The notes below the pieces were generated by a model. That model had not been told where the DNA came from. It did not search any database and was given only the letters and a program-made list of their open reading frames with translations. DNA of 7,132 nucleotides, from assembly GCA_017303565.1 (NCBI GenBank), contig JAFLCM010000127.1:1-7132 (forward strand), given 5' to 3'. The first letter of the stretch is position 1, and every line of letters begins with the position of its first letter. A program made the position numbers and the translations under genes. The DNA is from Planctomycetota bacterium. GTDB lineage: Bacteria > Planctomycetota > Phycisphaerae > Phycisphaerales > UBA1924. Of this stretch, positions 1 through 6,537 are shown one piece after another.

Positions 1-792
1 ATCCGGGCCGTGCGTGAGCGACAGCGCGCTCGCCCGTTCCAAGGCCACCCGACGCAGGCAGCGCGACCGCTTCCCCGGTTCGACTTCTTCCAGCCCCGGG
101 CAGCGCTCGAAGCACGCCGCGATCACCCTCGCCGCGACCCGCGCCATCTTCGCGTGATCCCGGCTCATCCCCGCGTGGCGGAGTCGGTACGCCACCACAT
201 CGGCGTCGGTGCACGCGGGGGTCACGCCCGCCTCGCACAGGCGCAGCCACACGTCCAGGTCTTCGGAACCCGCCGCGTCGTCGCGGAAGGGCGTGCCCGC
301 GAGCGCTTCACGCCGCACCATCGCGGCGCTCACCTGAAAGCGGTGTGCCTCGACCAGGACCTCCAGCGGCGCGGCCTCGATCCCCGGACGGAACGACCAC
401 CCCAGGTCCTCGCCGCTCTCACTGACATACCGCGCCCCGCCCGCCACCAGCGCACCGCCAGACCGCCGCGCCGCCTCCAGCAGCGTCTCGTGCGAGCGAT
501 TCAGCAGCCAGTCGTCCGCGTCCAGGAAGCGCACCCATGCCCCCTTTGCGTGGACGATGCCCGTGTTTCGCGCACCCGGCAGCCCCGTGTTCGGCTGGCG
601 GACCACGCGGATGCGCGAATCGCGTGCGGCGAATCCGCCCGCGATTTCCGGGCCGCGGTCGTTCGAGCCGTCGTCAACGACCACGCAGTCCCAATCCTGA
701 AATGACTGGACAACCACCGACTCCAGGCACGCTCCGATGGTCGCCTCCGCGTTGAACACCGGCACGACGATGCTGACGGTCGGCGTGCTCAT
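1..792 (-). CDS. Family 2 glycosyltransferase (GT-A fold), 3' end beyond window
   Basis: Probable inverting glycosyltransferase that moves a sugar from a nucleotide-sugar donor to a growing surface glycan at the cytoplasmic face of the membrane. The 264 visible residues begin MSTPTVSIVVPVFNAEATI, the classic GT2 opening strand. VVVDDGSNDRG (38-47) is the nucleotide-binding segment, PNTGLPGARNTGI (67-79) the next conserved block, and RFLDADDWL (88-96) carries the metal-binding DXD. SEDLDVWLRL (176-185) matches the ED motif with the probable catalytic base. No membrane segment is seen. The frame is open through base 1, so the C-terminus is missing. The ATG overlaps the TGA of the preceding GT2 gene by four bases (ATGA) and has no clear Shine-Dalgarno, which suggests translational coupling. 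The family is secure; donor and acceptor cannot be told from sequence. Confidence 0.93.
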   Translation of the reverse strand, partial: MSTPTVSIVVPVFNAEATIGACLESVVVQSFQDWDCVVVDDGSNDRGPEIAGGFAARDSRIRVVRQPNTGLPGARNTGIVHAKGAWVRFLDADDWLLNRSHETLLEAARRSGGALVAGGARYVSESGEDLGWSFRPGIEAAPLEVLVEAHRFQVSAAMVRREALAGTPFRDDAAGSEDLDVWLRLCEAGVTPACTDADVVAYRLRHAGMSRDHAKMARVAARVIAACFERCPGLEEVEPGKRSRCLRRVALERASALSLTHGPD

Positions 793-2009
793 GCGGCGGC
801 CCCCGGGGCGCTCGCGTGCAGGCTCCCGCCGTACAGTCTCCACACCGTCACGCCGCGGGCCCGCGCGGAGGCGCTCGAAGTCCACATCGCGTCCTCGTGC
901 GCATCGCTGGAGAGCAGCACATGGTCGCCCGTGCCGAGCGAACTCGGGTGGGCGACCGGCGCGTGCTCGAACAGGTCCCCCGCCCGCGCGTCGTCCACCA
1001 CGCCCGCGATGTCCAGTCCTAGCGAACCCTTGTTCTCGAGCACCCAGCGCGTGTGCCGCCCCGCGCCCCAAAGCCACAAACGGCGCACCCCGGAGGACCG
1101 GATCAGCGAACCGACCTCACGGAGCCGTGCGAGGCGCACCGGTTCTCTCGACGCGGGGACGCCCAAACCGCTCGCCCGGGCCGCTTCGAGCGCCCTCACC
1201 CTCTCGATGGTCGGGCCGCGCTGTGTGAGGAGCGCCTCGATCGGCGCGGTGCCCGCGCCCCGGGACGCGAGTGCGTTCGCCCGCTCGAGTTCGATATCCG
1301 GGCTCACCGAGGGCAGGCGCTCCCAAGCCGCTTTCAGCGCCCGGGCCGCCACGGCTTCCTGACCCGGCGACGATCGCCACCCGGCGCCCACACGATCCGC
1401 CGGGTCGCACCGGTAGCGGTAGAGGATCTCCGCGAGGTTGGCGACGCACGGGCGGTCACGCGTCAACCGGAGCCAGAGTTCGAAGTCCTGTGCCCGCTCG
1501 CACGACTCGTCGTACCCGCCCTCCGCCAGCACCGCCTCGCGACGCAGCATCACCGAGCCGTGCGTCACGCAATTGCCCAAGAGCAGCCGCCAGCGGACCT
1601 CTCTCCGGTCGGTCGGCGGCGTGCAGGATTCGATCAGACCACCGGCGCGGTCGATCCGTTCAAAGCCCGTCCCCAGAGCGACCAGTTCGGGCCGACTTTC
1701 CATCGCTCCGGCCTGAGCCGCCAGGCGCCCCGGCAGCGACTCGTCGTCGTCGTCCATCCGGGCCACGAGCGGGCACAGCGCTTCTCGAAGACCCAGATTG
1801 AGCGCCCGCGCCAGGTTCGCCCCGGGGGCGCGCACCAGCCTGACGGTCGGCTCCGTCGGCAGCCTCGGCGGGTCGCCGGTGCCCGTGTGCACGACCAGCA
1901 CCTCCGCGGGGCGCAAAGTTTGCGCGGTTGCCGACCGCAGTGCAGCGGCGAACCACGGGCTTTCGCCGCGTGTCGGCAGCAGCACCGAGATGGGCGGCGT
2001 CTCGGTCAC
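789..2009 (-). CDS. Family 2 glycosyltransferase fused to a C-terminal Rossmann-like domain
   Basis: A 406-residue protein, second gene of run B. Residues 1-205 are a GT2 catalytic domain: PPISVLLPTRGESPWF (5-20), ARMDDDDES with the metal-binding DXD (83-91), THGSVMLRREAV (149-160) and AQDFELWLRL (173-182), the usual QD/ED-x-LW catalytic motif. A helical linker follows (about 215-300). Residues 308-395 look like a small Rossmann fold: LWLWGAGRHTRWVL (311-324) has a glycine-rich turn, then GLDIAGVVDD (331-340). The domain resembles the nucleotide-binding module seen in some sugar-modifying proteins; its ligand is unknown. The frame opens earlier (an ATG at 2114), but that start would overlap the upstream methyltransferase by 71 bases and adds an Arg-rich, non-GT2 stretch. 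I chose GTG 2009, where homology begins and a weak AGAAG lies four bases upstream; TTG 2027 is an alternative. The end overlaps the next gene as ATGA. Confidence 0.9.
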   Translation of the reverse strand: MTETPPISVLLPTRGESPWFAAALRSATAQTLRPAEVLVVHTGTGDPPRLPTEPTVRLVRAPGANLARALNLGLREALCPLVARMDDDDESLPGRLAAQAGAMESRPELVALGTGFERIDRAGGLIESCTPPTDRREVRWRLLLGNCVTHGSVMLRREAVLAEGGYDESCERAQDFELWLRLTRDRPCVANLAEILYRYRCDPADRVGAGWRSSPGQEAVAARALKAAWERLPSVSPDIELERANALASRGAGTAPIEALLTQRGPTIERVRALEAARASGLGVPASREPVRLARLREVGSLIRSSGVRRLWLWGAGRHTRWVLENKGSLGLDIAGVVDDARAGDLFEHAPVAHPSSLGTGDHVLLSSDAHEDAMWTSSASARARGVTVWRLYGGSLHASAPGAAA

Positions 2010-2013
2010 GCCA

Positions 2014-2018
2014 CTTCT
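2014..2018 (-). promoter_or_regulatory. Weak ribosome binding site for the GT2-Rossmann gene
   Basis: AGAAG on the minus strand, four bases before GTG 2009, inside a 34-base gap after the methyltransferase stop. It is a one-mismatch form of AGGAG. The surrounding ten bases (2014-2023) match the leader of the upstream methyltransferase at nine positions with identical spacing, which favours this start over TTG 2027 or ATG 2114. Confidence 0.5.
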
Positions 2019-2043
2019 ATCGGTCAAAGCCGCGCGCCAACGC

Positions 2044-2814
2044 CTACGCCGGGCGGCACAACACGGCGTGGCACGCCAGCGGTGAGCGGTCCGACAGGCC
2101 CAGACGGAAGGCAAACTCCGCCGGCCACAGAGAGGCAGTCTCGGTTTCGTCCTGAGCGGTCAGCCGGCTGGACAGCACCTCGAACCCCCGCGAACGAACG
2201 TACGCGACGAACTCGCCGCGCGACCACTCCCGCACGTGGTCGGGTTTCAGCGACGCACGGCAGGCGCGCCCGCGAAGGCGGTCCCGTTCCGGCGTCGACA
2301 GGACCAGTCTGCCCCGTGGTGCTGTTCGGGACAGGAGGAACGCCATCAGGGGATCGGGGTTCCCGAGATGCTCAAGCACGTCCGCGCAGACGATCAGGTC
2401 GAAGTCGCCGCCCGGGTCATCCGGGCCGCCCGCGGGGTGCTCCAGGTCCGCGGCCCAGTAGCGGGCCGCCGGGCTGATCGCGCGGGCGACGCCGAGGGCG
2501 GACGCCTGATCCACGCCCCAGAGTTCGCGTTCCTCGCCCCCGAGCACGCGAACGAGTTTGGTTCCCACTCCGCAGCCGGCATCGAGCACCCGGCGCAGGC
2601 CCCGCCGCCGCGCGATCCGATCCGCCCAGCGGTAGACGTGAATCTGGTACCTGGCGGCGTTCGTGATCCGCTCGGGAGTCCAGTAGCCGCCGTCAGATCC
2701 AGATGCCGTGTCCAGACTCACGGCGCGGGATCGGCACACGTAGTCCTCGGGCAGCATGAAACGGTCCGGGGCCGCCGGGCCTGTCGCGAGTGGATCTGCT
2801 GCCAGAGAGGTCAC
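2044..2814 (-). CDS. Class I SAM-dependent methyltransferase
   Basis: A 256-residue methyltransferase of the Methyltransf_11/23 type, likely to methylate a sugar or glycan intermediate in the cytoplasm. Motif I is VLDAGCGVGTKL (76-87), the SAM-binding glycine loop. WGVDQA (99-104) gives the acidic residue expected to hold the ribose. DFDLIVCADVLEHL (137-150) is the motif II region with the LEH typical of this family, LVLSTPERDR (170-179) follows, and DHVREWSRGEF (192-202) is a C-terminal block common in methyltransferases of glycan loci. The frame stays open upstream to 3240, but that extension is antisense to the plus-strand GT4 and lacks any family pattern. GTG 2814 has AGGAG four bases upstream and is preferred; ATG 2757 has none and would remove 19 residues. 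It is first in run B. The substrate atom (O, N or C) is not predictable. Confidence 0.92.
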   Translation of the reverse strand: MTSLAADPLATGPAAPDRFMLPEDYVCRSRAVSLDTASGSDGGYWTPERITNAARYQIHVYRWADRIARRRGLRRVLDAGCGVGTKLVRVLGGEERELWGVDQASALGVARAISPAARYWAADLEHPAGGPDDPGGDFDLIVCADVLEHLGNPDPLMAFLLSRTAPRGRLVLSTPERDRLRGRACRASLKPDHVREWSRGEFVAYVRSRGFEVLSSRLTAQDETETASLWPAEFAFRLGLSDRSPLACHAVLCRPA

Positions 2815-2818
2815 CGTT

Positions 2819-2823
2819 CTCCT
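2819..2823 (-). promoter_or_regulatory. Ribosome binding site deciding the methyltransferase start
   Basis: AGGAG on the minus strand, four bases before GTG 2814. Spacing is a little short but acceptable. No comparable site precedes the in-frame ATG at 2757, whose upstream bases are GC-rich without a purine run, so this site fixes the start at the GTG. Confidence 0.7.
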
Positions 2824-2901
2824 ATCGGCGGGGGCGTCTGCGGGCCTTCGGCAAAGCCGACCGACCGCTTGGGGCGATAGCAATGGGCCGAAGCTGTTGT
2901 T

Positions 2902-2906
2902 GGAAG
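2902..2906 (+). promoter_or_regulatory. Ribosome binding site for the plus-strand GT4
   Basis: GGAAG lies seven bases before GTG 2914, good spacing for a Shine-Dalgarno. An in-frame TAG at 2878-2880 with no other start codon between it and 2914 makes this GTG the first possible start in the frame. Confidence 0.65.
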
Positions 2907-2913
2907 CCTCCCC

Positions 2914-3963
2914 GTGAAAGTCCTCATCACCAAAGCCGCCGGGTACCGGGACCAGTCGCACGTCTTCCCGTTCGTGCGCTCGATGCTCACGTACATGGAG
3001 CGCCGCGGCATCGCGTTCACCACCACGCCCGGCGAGGGGGAGACCGTCGCCGTGGGCGTGCAGTGGGACCCCGGCCTCGACGTGGTCCGTGATCTCAAGG
3101 CCCGCGGCGTGCGCTTCGTCCACCGGCTCGACGGGCGGGCCCGCGCTGTGGTCAAGATCTACGAGAAGGACGAAGAGAACCGGCGCATCAACGAGATCGC
3201 CGACTGGACGGTCTTCCAATCCCGCTATGTCCGCTCCCACACCACCAGGCCCTGCGAGACCATCTTCGGCGTCGAGGCCCCCGTCTGCCTGACGCCCGAC
3301 AAGGGTTCAATCATCTACAACGGTGTCGACCGCGAGGTTTTCCGCGAGGACGGCCCGAAGGAGCACCTGCCCGGCAACGCCCCGGGCCTGGCGCCAGCGG
3401 ACTTCAACATCCTGCACGTGGCGTTCACCCACGGCGTGCGCAAGGGCGTGGGCGATCTTGTCCACGCCGCTCGGTTGCTCGCCGGCAACCCGCGGATCCG
3501 CTTCTACTGCGTCGGTCGCCAGGAGCAGGACCTCGCGTTCGGGCACGAGCTGAAGCGCCTGCCCAACGTGACGTGCCTGGGGGTCATCGTTGACCGCGAG
3601 CGGCTGGCGTCGATCATGCGCGCCTGCCACGTGCTGATGTTCCCTTCGCGGAACGACTACTGCCCGAACACGGTGCTGGAGGCGATGAGCTGCGGGCTGC
3701 CGGTGTGGTACCACCCCTCGGGGGGGACGCCGGAACTGGTGCGCGACGCCGACATCGCGGCGGGCGTTCCGATGGACGAGGCGAACCCGATCTACCCGCT
3801 GCACGTCATCCGCGAGTTCCAGCGCGAGTTCTCGGCGCGGGCGGTGGAGATGGTGAAGCGCCGCTTCACCGTCGAGAAGATGGGCGAGGCGTACGTCGAC
3901 CTGTTCCGCGCGCTCGAAGAGGGCCGCACGCCCGGCGCGGCCCCGACGAGCGTCAGCGCGTGA
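2914..3963 (+). CDS. Family 4 glycosyltransferase (GT-B fold), RLDG type
   Basis: A 349-residue retaining-type glycosyltransferase and the only plus-strand gene here. The N-terminal acceptor-side domain opens MKVLITKAAGYRDQSHVFPF. FVHRLDGRA (68-76) and DWTVFQSRYVRS (97-108) are blocks I associate with a GT4 subgroup having RLDG and QS signatures. IIYNGVDREVF (133-143) is the interdomain segment, ILHVAFTHGVRKGVGDLV (166-183) starts the C-terminal Glycos_transf_1 domain, and NDYCPNTVLEAMSCGLPV (247-264) followed by GGTPELV (270-276) forms the donor-binding E-x7-E region. Its first acidic residue is Asp248 rather than Glu, paired with Glu256, a conservative change. No signal peptide or membrane helix is seen, so it is probably cytoplasmic or peripheral. 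It diverges from run B and its stop overlaps the end of the facing methyltransferase by 11 bases. Donor and acceptor are unknown. Confidence 0.94.
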   Translation: MKVLITKAAGYRDQSHVFPFVRSMLTYMERRGIAFTTTPGEGETVAVGVQWDPGLDVVRDLKARGVRFVHRLDGRARAVVKIYEKDEENRRINEIADWTVFQSRYVRSHTTRPCETIFGVEAPVCLTPDKGSIIYNGVDREVFREDGPKEHLPGNAPGLAPADFNILHVAFTHGVRKGVGDLVHAARLLAGNPRIRFYCVGRQEQDLAFGHELKRLPNVTCLGVIVDRERLASIMRACHVLMFPSRNDYCPNTVLEAMSCGLPVWYHPSGGTPELVRDADIAAGVPMDEANPIYPLHVIREFQREFSARAVEMVKRRFTVEKMGEAYVDLFRALEEGRTPGAAPTSVSA

Positions 3964-5443
3964 AGAGGCCCGGGCGGCGCTCGCGAAGCCCACGGGCGGC
4001 CAGGTCAGACGCGAGCGCTCTCGCACGCTCGCCATCGCCGAGAACCAGCGCGGCTCCCGGCAAGCCCCCCGCCAACTCCCCCCTCGATGCGGACAACGAC
4101 GGCGGTGCGTCCTCGGCATCGAGCACCACGGCGTCCAGTTGCCTCGCGCCCCCGAGCGAGGCGTGAGACTCGAAGCCGTTCGACAGCGCGTCCGTCGCAC
4201 CCCAAAGGTCCGCGCAGACGCAGACGGGCCGAGCCGCCAGTTCGCTCAGCCGGTCGGCAACAGAAGCCGGCGTCGAAGAGACCACGCCGACGCGAGCGCC
4301 ACGCGGCAGGGTCGCCGCGAGCGCCGCCGTTCCTTCCTTGTGCGCCACGTCCAGCCCCGCCCAGCGCGAGAGCGGCGTGAGGTCGAAGGCGGTGGCCCTC
4401 TCGCCGCCCGCCCGCCGTGCCACCGCCCAGACGTGGATCGGGTGCAAGCGGTCGTTGTGCGCGGGCACTTCGACCACCGGCGACGCGGGGTCGCGGGAGT
4501 CCCGGCAGGTAAGCACGCCGCCGCGTTCGCCCAGCACGCGCAGCCACTTGTTGGCCCGCATGTACCAGCAGCACGCCTCGACGTTGCCCCAGGCGCCCAG
4601 CATCCCCGCGTCGAAGTGGGGGGCCAGCAGTTCGGCCAAAGCCCGCTTGGACCATCGGCAGCGGTCGTCGTCCTGGCACATGGCAATGAACGGTGCGAAC
4701 AGCACCAGCCAACCCCCGGGACGAATCACGCGCGACATCTGGCGCACCGCCGCGTGCGGGTCCGCCACGTGCTCCAGCGTGTTGTCGCAGATGAACACGT
4801 CGCACGATGCGGCCGGGATGAGGTCGAGCGTCTGCAGGTCGTGCGGCGGGTAGTGGGCGCGGAAGTAGCTCGGCTCCCGAACGCCGCCCCCGATCCCTCC
4901 CCCCAGCATGGCGCGGATCACGCCGTTGCTGTCCCCGATCTCGATGATGTCGCGTACGCCGATCGGGACGAGCCGCGCCACCGCGCTCTGCATCTGGTGG
5001 TACGCCTTGTAGCGGGACATTTTGTACGCCCCGGGGTGGGCACCCCCGCGGCGGGGCTCCAGCCCGACATCCGCGCATCGCTCGGCCACGGTCACGCGCC
5101 GCCCGTCATCCAAAATCAACCGCGAAGTGACCGCCAGCCCGAGGTCGGCGCGCTCGCCCAGTGTTGCCTCCAGCGCGTGCGCCTCCTCCCATGATCCCGC
5201 CGCGACCAGCCGTCCCAGCGGCACCAGCGCCCGCGCGGCGGCGTCGAGGTCGCCGGGACGCAACGGCCCTTCGTGCAGCGCGGCATCAAGGCTCGACGAG
5301 CCGGCCCCCAGCAGCCCGCCCCGCGTGTGCTGCACGCTCCACTCGGGGCGCGTGAAGCACGCCACGGCCTTGTCCCAGGTGCACGCCGTGTGCTTGGGCC
5401 CTGCGGTCGCGGTCGATTCTTCGCGTTGCGTGGCGGTGGTCAT
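3953..5443 (-). CDS. SAM-dependent methyltransferase-like protein with extra N- and C-terminal regions
   Basis: A 496-residue protein, last gene of run A. The centre (about 140-300) is a class I methyltransferase: RDIIEIGDSNGVIRAML (164-180) is the motif I region, CDVFICDNTLEHVADP (214-229) the motif II region with LEH, and RVIRPGGWLVLFAPF (238-252) the post-core strand. Motif I reads E-I-G-D-S-N-G instead of the common GxGxG, so SAM binding is likely but not certain. Residues 1-135 have no domain I recognise. Residues 378-496 (GARVGVVSS, LDAVVLDAEDAPP, GAALVLGDGERARALASDLAARGL) repeat an alternating strand-helix pattern without a glycine loop and may be a degenerate second Rossmann domain. 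The start is ATG 5443 with a strong AAGGAG, and it overlaps the upstream GT4 stop as ATGA. The C-terminal end overlaps the plus-strand GT4. Probable role: glycan methylation; substrate unknown. Confidence 0.85.
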   Translation of the reverse strand: MTTATQREESTATAGPKHTACTWDKAVACFTRPEWSVQHTRGGLLGAGSSSLDAALHEGPLRPGDLDAAARALVPLGRLVAAGSWEEAHALEATLGERADLGLAVTSRLILDDGRRVTVAERCADVGLEPRRGGAHPGAYKMSRYKAYHQMQSAVARLVPIGVRDIIEIGDSNGVIRAMLGGGIGGGVREPSYFRAHYPPHDLQTLDLIPAASCDVFICDNTLEHVADPHAAVRQMSRVIRPGGWLVLFAPFIAMCQDDDRCRWSKRALAELLAPHFDAGMLGAWGNVEACCWYMRANKWLRVLGERGGVLTCRDSRDPASPVVEVPAHNDRLHPIHVWAVARRAGGERATAFDLTPLSRWAGLDVAHKEGTAALAATLPRGARVGVVSSTPASVADRLSELAARPVCVCADLWGATDALSNGFESHASLGGARQLDAVVLDAEDAPPSLSASRGELAGGLPGAALVLGDGERARALASDLAARGLRERRPGLFTR

Positions 5444-6537
5444 GGTGGCTCCTTCAACCCGAGAATGCCGAGCAGTCGCCGCGCCCGGTTCGCGTAGTCA
5501 TACGTACGGGCGAGTTCGAGCGCCGCGGACTTTCGCGTCGAGCGCTCCCCGGCGCTCGCCGCCGCGGCCCGACCCAGCGCCGCAGCGAGAGACCCCGCAT
5601 CACCGGCGCGGAACCAAATGACCTCGCGGTCGCTCACCCACGCCCCGAGGCTGGGAATGTCCGAAGCGATCACCGCCGGGCCCGCCGCGAGGTACTCGCC
5701 CAGTTTCACCGGGCTGGTCCAGCGCGCTGAGGGGTCGGTGGGGAGCGGCGGCAGCAGCAGGGCGTCGGCGTGCCACAGCCAGCGCGGCACCTCCGTGTGC
5801 GGGCGGTGCCCCTCCAGCCGCACGTTGCTCAGCCCTCGAGCCTCGACCCGCTGTGCCACGCTGTCGATGTCTTCCTTCACCCCGCCCACGAAGTGAAACA
5901 CCCACGCGGGCAAGAAGCCCGCGGCGTCGAGCATCGTCGGCACGCCCTTGTACTCGTACAGGTGCCCGGCGTACACCGCGTGCTTCCGCCCGTCCGACCT
6001 CCACATCGGGTCCGGGAGCGGCGCGGGCGGAGCGAAGAGTTCCACATCGACGCCGTCGGGCACGACGTGGACGCGCCCCGGGTCCGCCCCTCGCGCGATG
6101 AGCGCCTCCCGCAGCACCGTCCCGATGGTGGCGATGCCGCCCAATGCTCCGTCCGCCTGCGCCATTGCGCAGCACTCGCGGATGAGCGGGTTGGCGTCGT
6201 CCGGGTGGGCGTGGGTCTCCAGGATGGTGCAGAAGCCCGCCCGCGCGCACGCCGACGCGCCGCGGAACGAGCGGGCGTAGACCGCGTGAGCACCGAGAGA
6301 TCGGGCCAGCACGGCCGCGTCTTCGCCGTAGCGGTCTTTCGCCAGCACCAGCGTCCGCAGCCCGCGCTCGCCGAAACTCCCCCCGAGGTCGATCGCGGAT
6401 CGGGCCTGCTCGGGCGGCAGGCACGCCAGCGTCACCTCGTGCCCGAGGCGCGCGAAGCCGCCCGCGGTCTTGAAGACGTTGACCGCGTGGGCCCGCGGGC
6501 TGTCGATCGGGAACTCGCCGAGCGCCAACACCTTCAC
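5440..6537 (-). CDS. Family 4 glycosyltransferase (GT-B fold)
   Basis: A 365-residue glycosyltransferase, middle gene of run A. The N-terminal domain opens VKVLALGEFPIDSPRAHAVN and continues FARLGHEVTLACLP (28-41), the usual GT4 pattern of first strand, glycine turn and GHEV. VHVVPDGVDVELF (156-168) marks the domain junction. AVYAGHLYEYKGVPTML (187-203) begins the C-terminal donor-binding domain, and TSPVKLGEYLAAGPAVIASD (274-293) is the conserved donor block. Here Glu281 of KLGEYLAAG is kept, while the first Glu of E-x7-E is absent (Trp273), as in the TSPxKLxEY type of GT4. The frame is open 100 codons further upstream, but that part overlaps the asparagine synthase gene and is Arg/Gly-rich noise. 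GTG 6537 is preferred: homology starts there and it overlaps the preceding TGA as GTGA, with only a weak GAGAGG upstream. Sugar specificity is not readable. Confidence 0.93.
   Translation of the reverse strand: MKVLALGEFPIDSPRAHAVNVFKTAGGFARLGHEVTLACLPPEQARSAIDLGGSFGERGLRTLVLAKDRYGEDAAVLARSLGAHAVYARSFRGASACARAGFCTILETHAHPDDANPLIRECCAMAQADGALGGIATIGTVLREALIARGADPGRVHVVPDGVDVELFAPPAPLPDPMWRSDGRKHAVYAGHLYEYKGVPTMLDAAGFLPAWVFHFVGGVKEDIDSVAQRVEARGLSNVRLEGHRPHTEVPRWLWHADALLLPPLPTDPSARWTSPVKLGEYLAAGPAVIASDIPSLGAWVSDREVIWFRAGDAGSLAAALGRAAAASAGERSTRKSAALELARTYDYANRARRLLGILGLKEPP
5449..5454 (-). promoter_or_regulatory. Strong ribosome binding site for the long methyltransferase
   Basis: AAGGAG on the minus strand, five bases before ATG 5443. 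It lies inside the last codons of the upstream GT4 (encoding LKEP), so the site serves both as coding sequence and as initiation signal, alongside the ATGA overlap. Confidence 0.8.

Larger units (their letters stand above)
2815..2913. promoter_or_regulatory. Divergent intergenic spacer, probable promoters for both directions
   Basis: This 99-base gap separates the start of the minus-strand methyltransferase from the start of the plus-strand GT4, so promoters for run B and for the GT4 should lie here or extend into the neighbouring genes. I see no convincing -35/-10 pair on either strand. The only symmetry is a short inverted repeat at 2848-2860 (TCGGC, three-base loop, GCCGA), too short to call an operator. 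Both edges carry ribosome binding sites. The promoter role is inferred from geometry alone. Confidence 0.5.

Noticed and set aside
10..705. Plus-strand open frame of 231 codons opposite the left-end GT2
   Set aside because: Mirror frame of a GT2 with all family motifs; Arg/His/Pro-rich and without a family pattern.
1053..2477. Long plus-strand open frame (474 codons) opposite the GT2-Rossmann and methyltransferase genes
   Set aside because: It spans two well-supported genes and their junction in antisense. The product is Arg/Pro/Gly-rich with no motif, as expected for a shadow in GC-rich DNA with few stop codons.
2848..2860. Short palindrome TCGGC-AAA-GCCGA in the divergent spacer as an operator
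   Set aside because: The arms are only five bases and do not extend, so it is not enough to claim a regulator site.
2815..3240. N-terminal extension of the methyltransferase by 142 residues
   Set aside because: It would lie wholly antisense to the GT4 start and the divergent spacer, shows no methyltransferase-related pattern, and a ribosome binding site sits at GTG 2814.
3947..3983. Inverted repeat CGAGCG/CGCTCG around the convergent stops as a shared terminator
   Set aside because: Six-base arms with a 25-base loop and no T-run on either strand; expected by chance at this GC content.
3307..4200. Minus-strand open frame of 297 codons across the plus-strand GT4 and the tail of the methyltransferase
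   Set aside because: It overlaps two supported genes in other frames and shows no conserved features.
4139..5194. Plus-strand open frame of 351 codons opposite the long methyltransferase
   Set aside because: The minus-strand methyltransferase has clear motifs and a strong ribosome binding site; this frame has neither.
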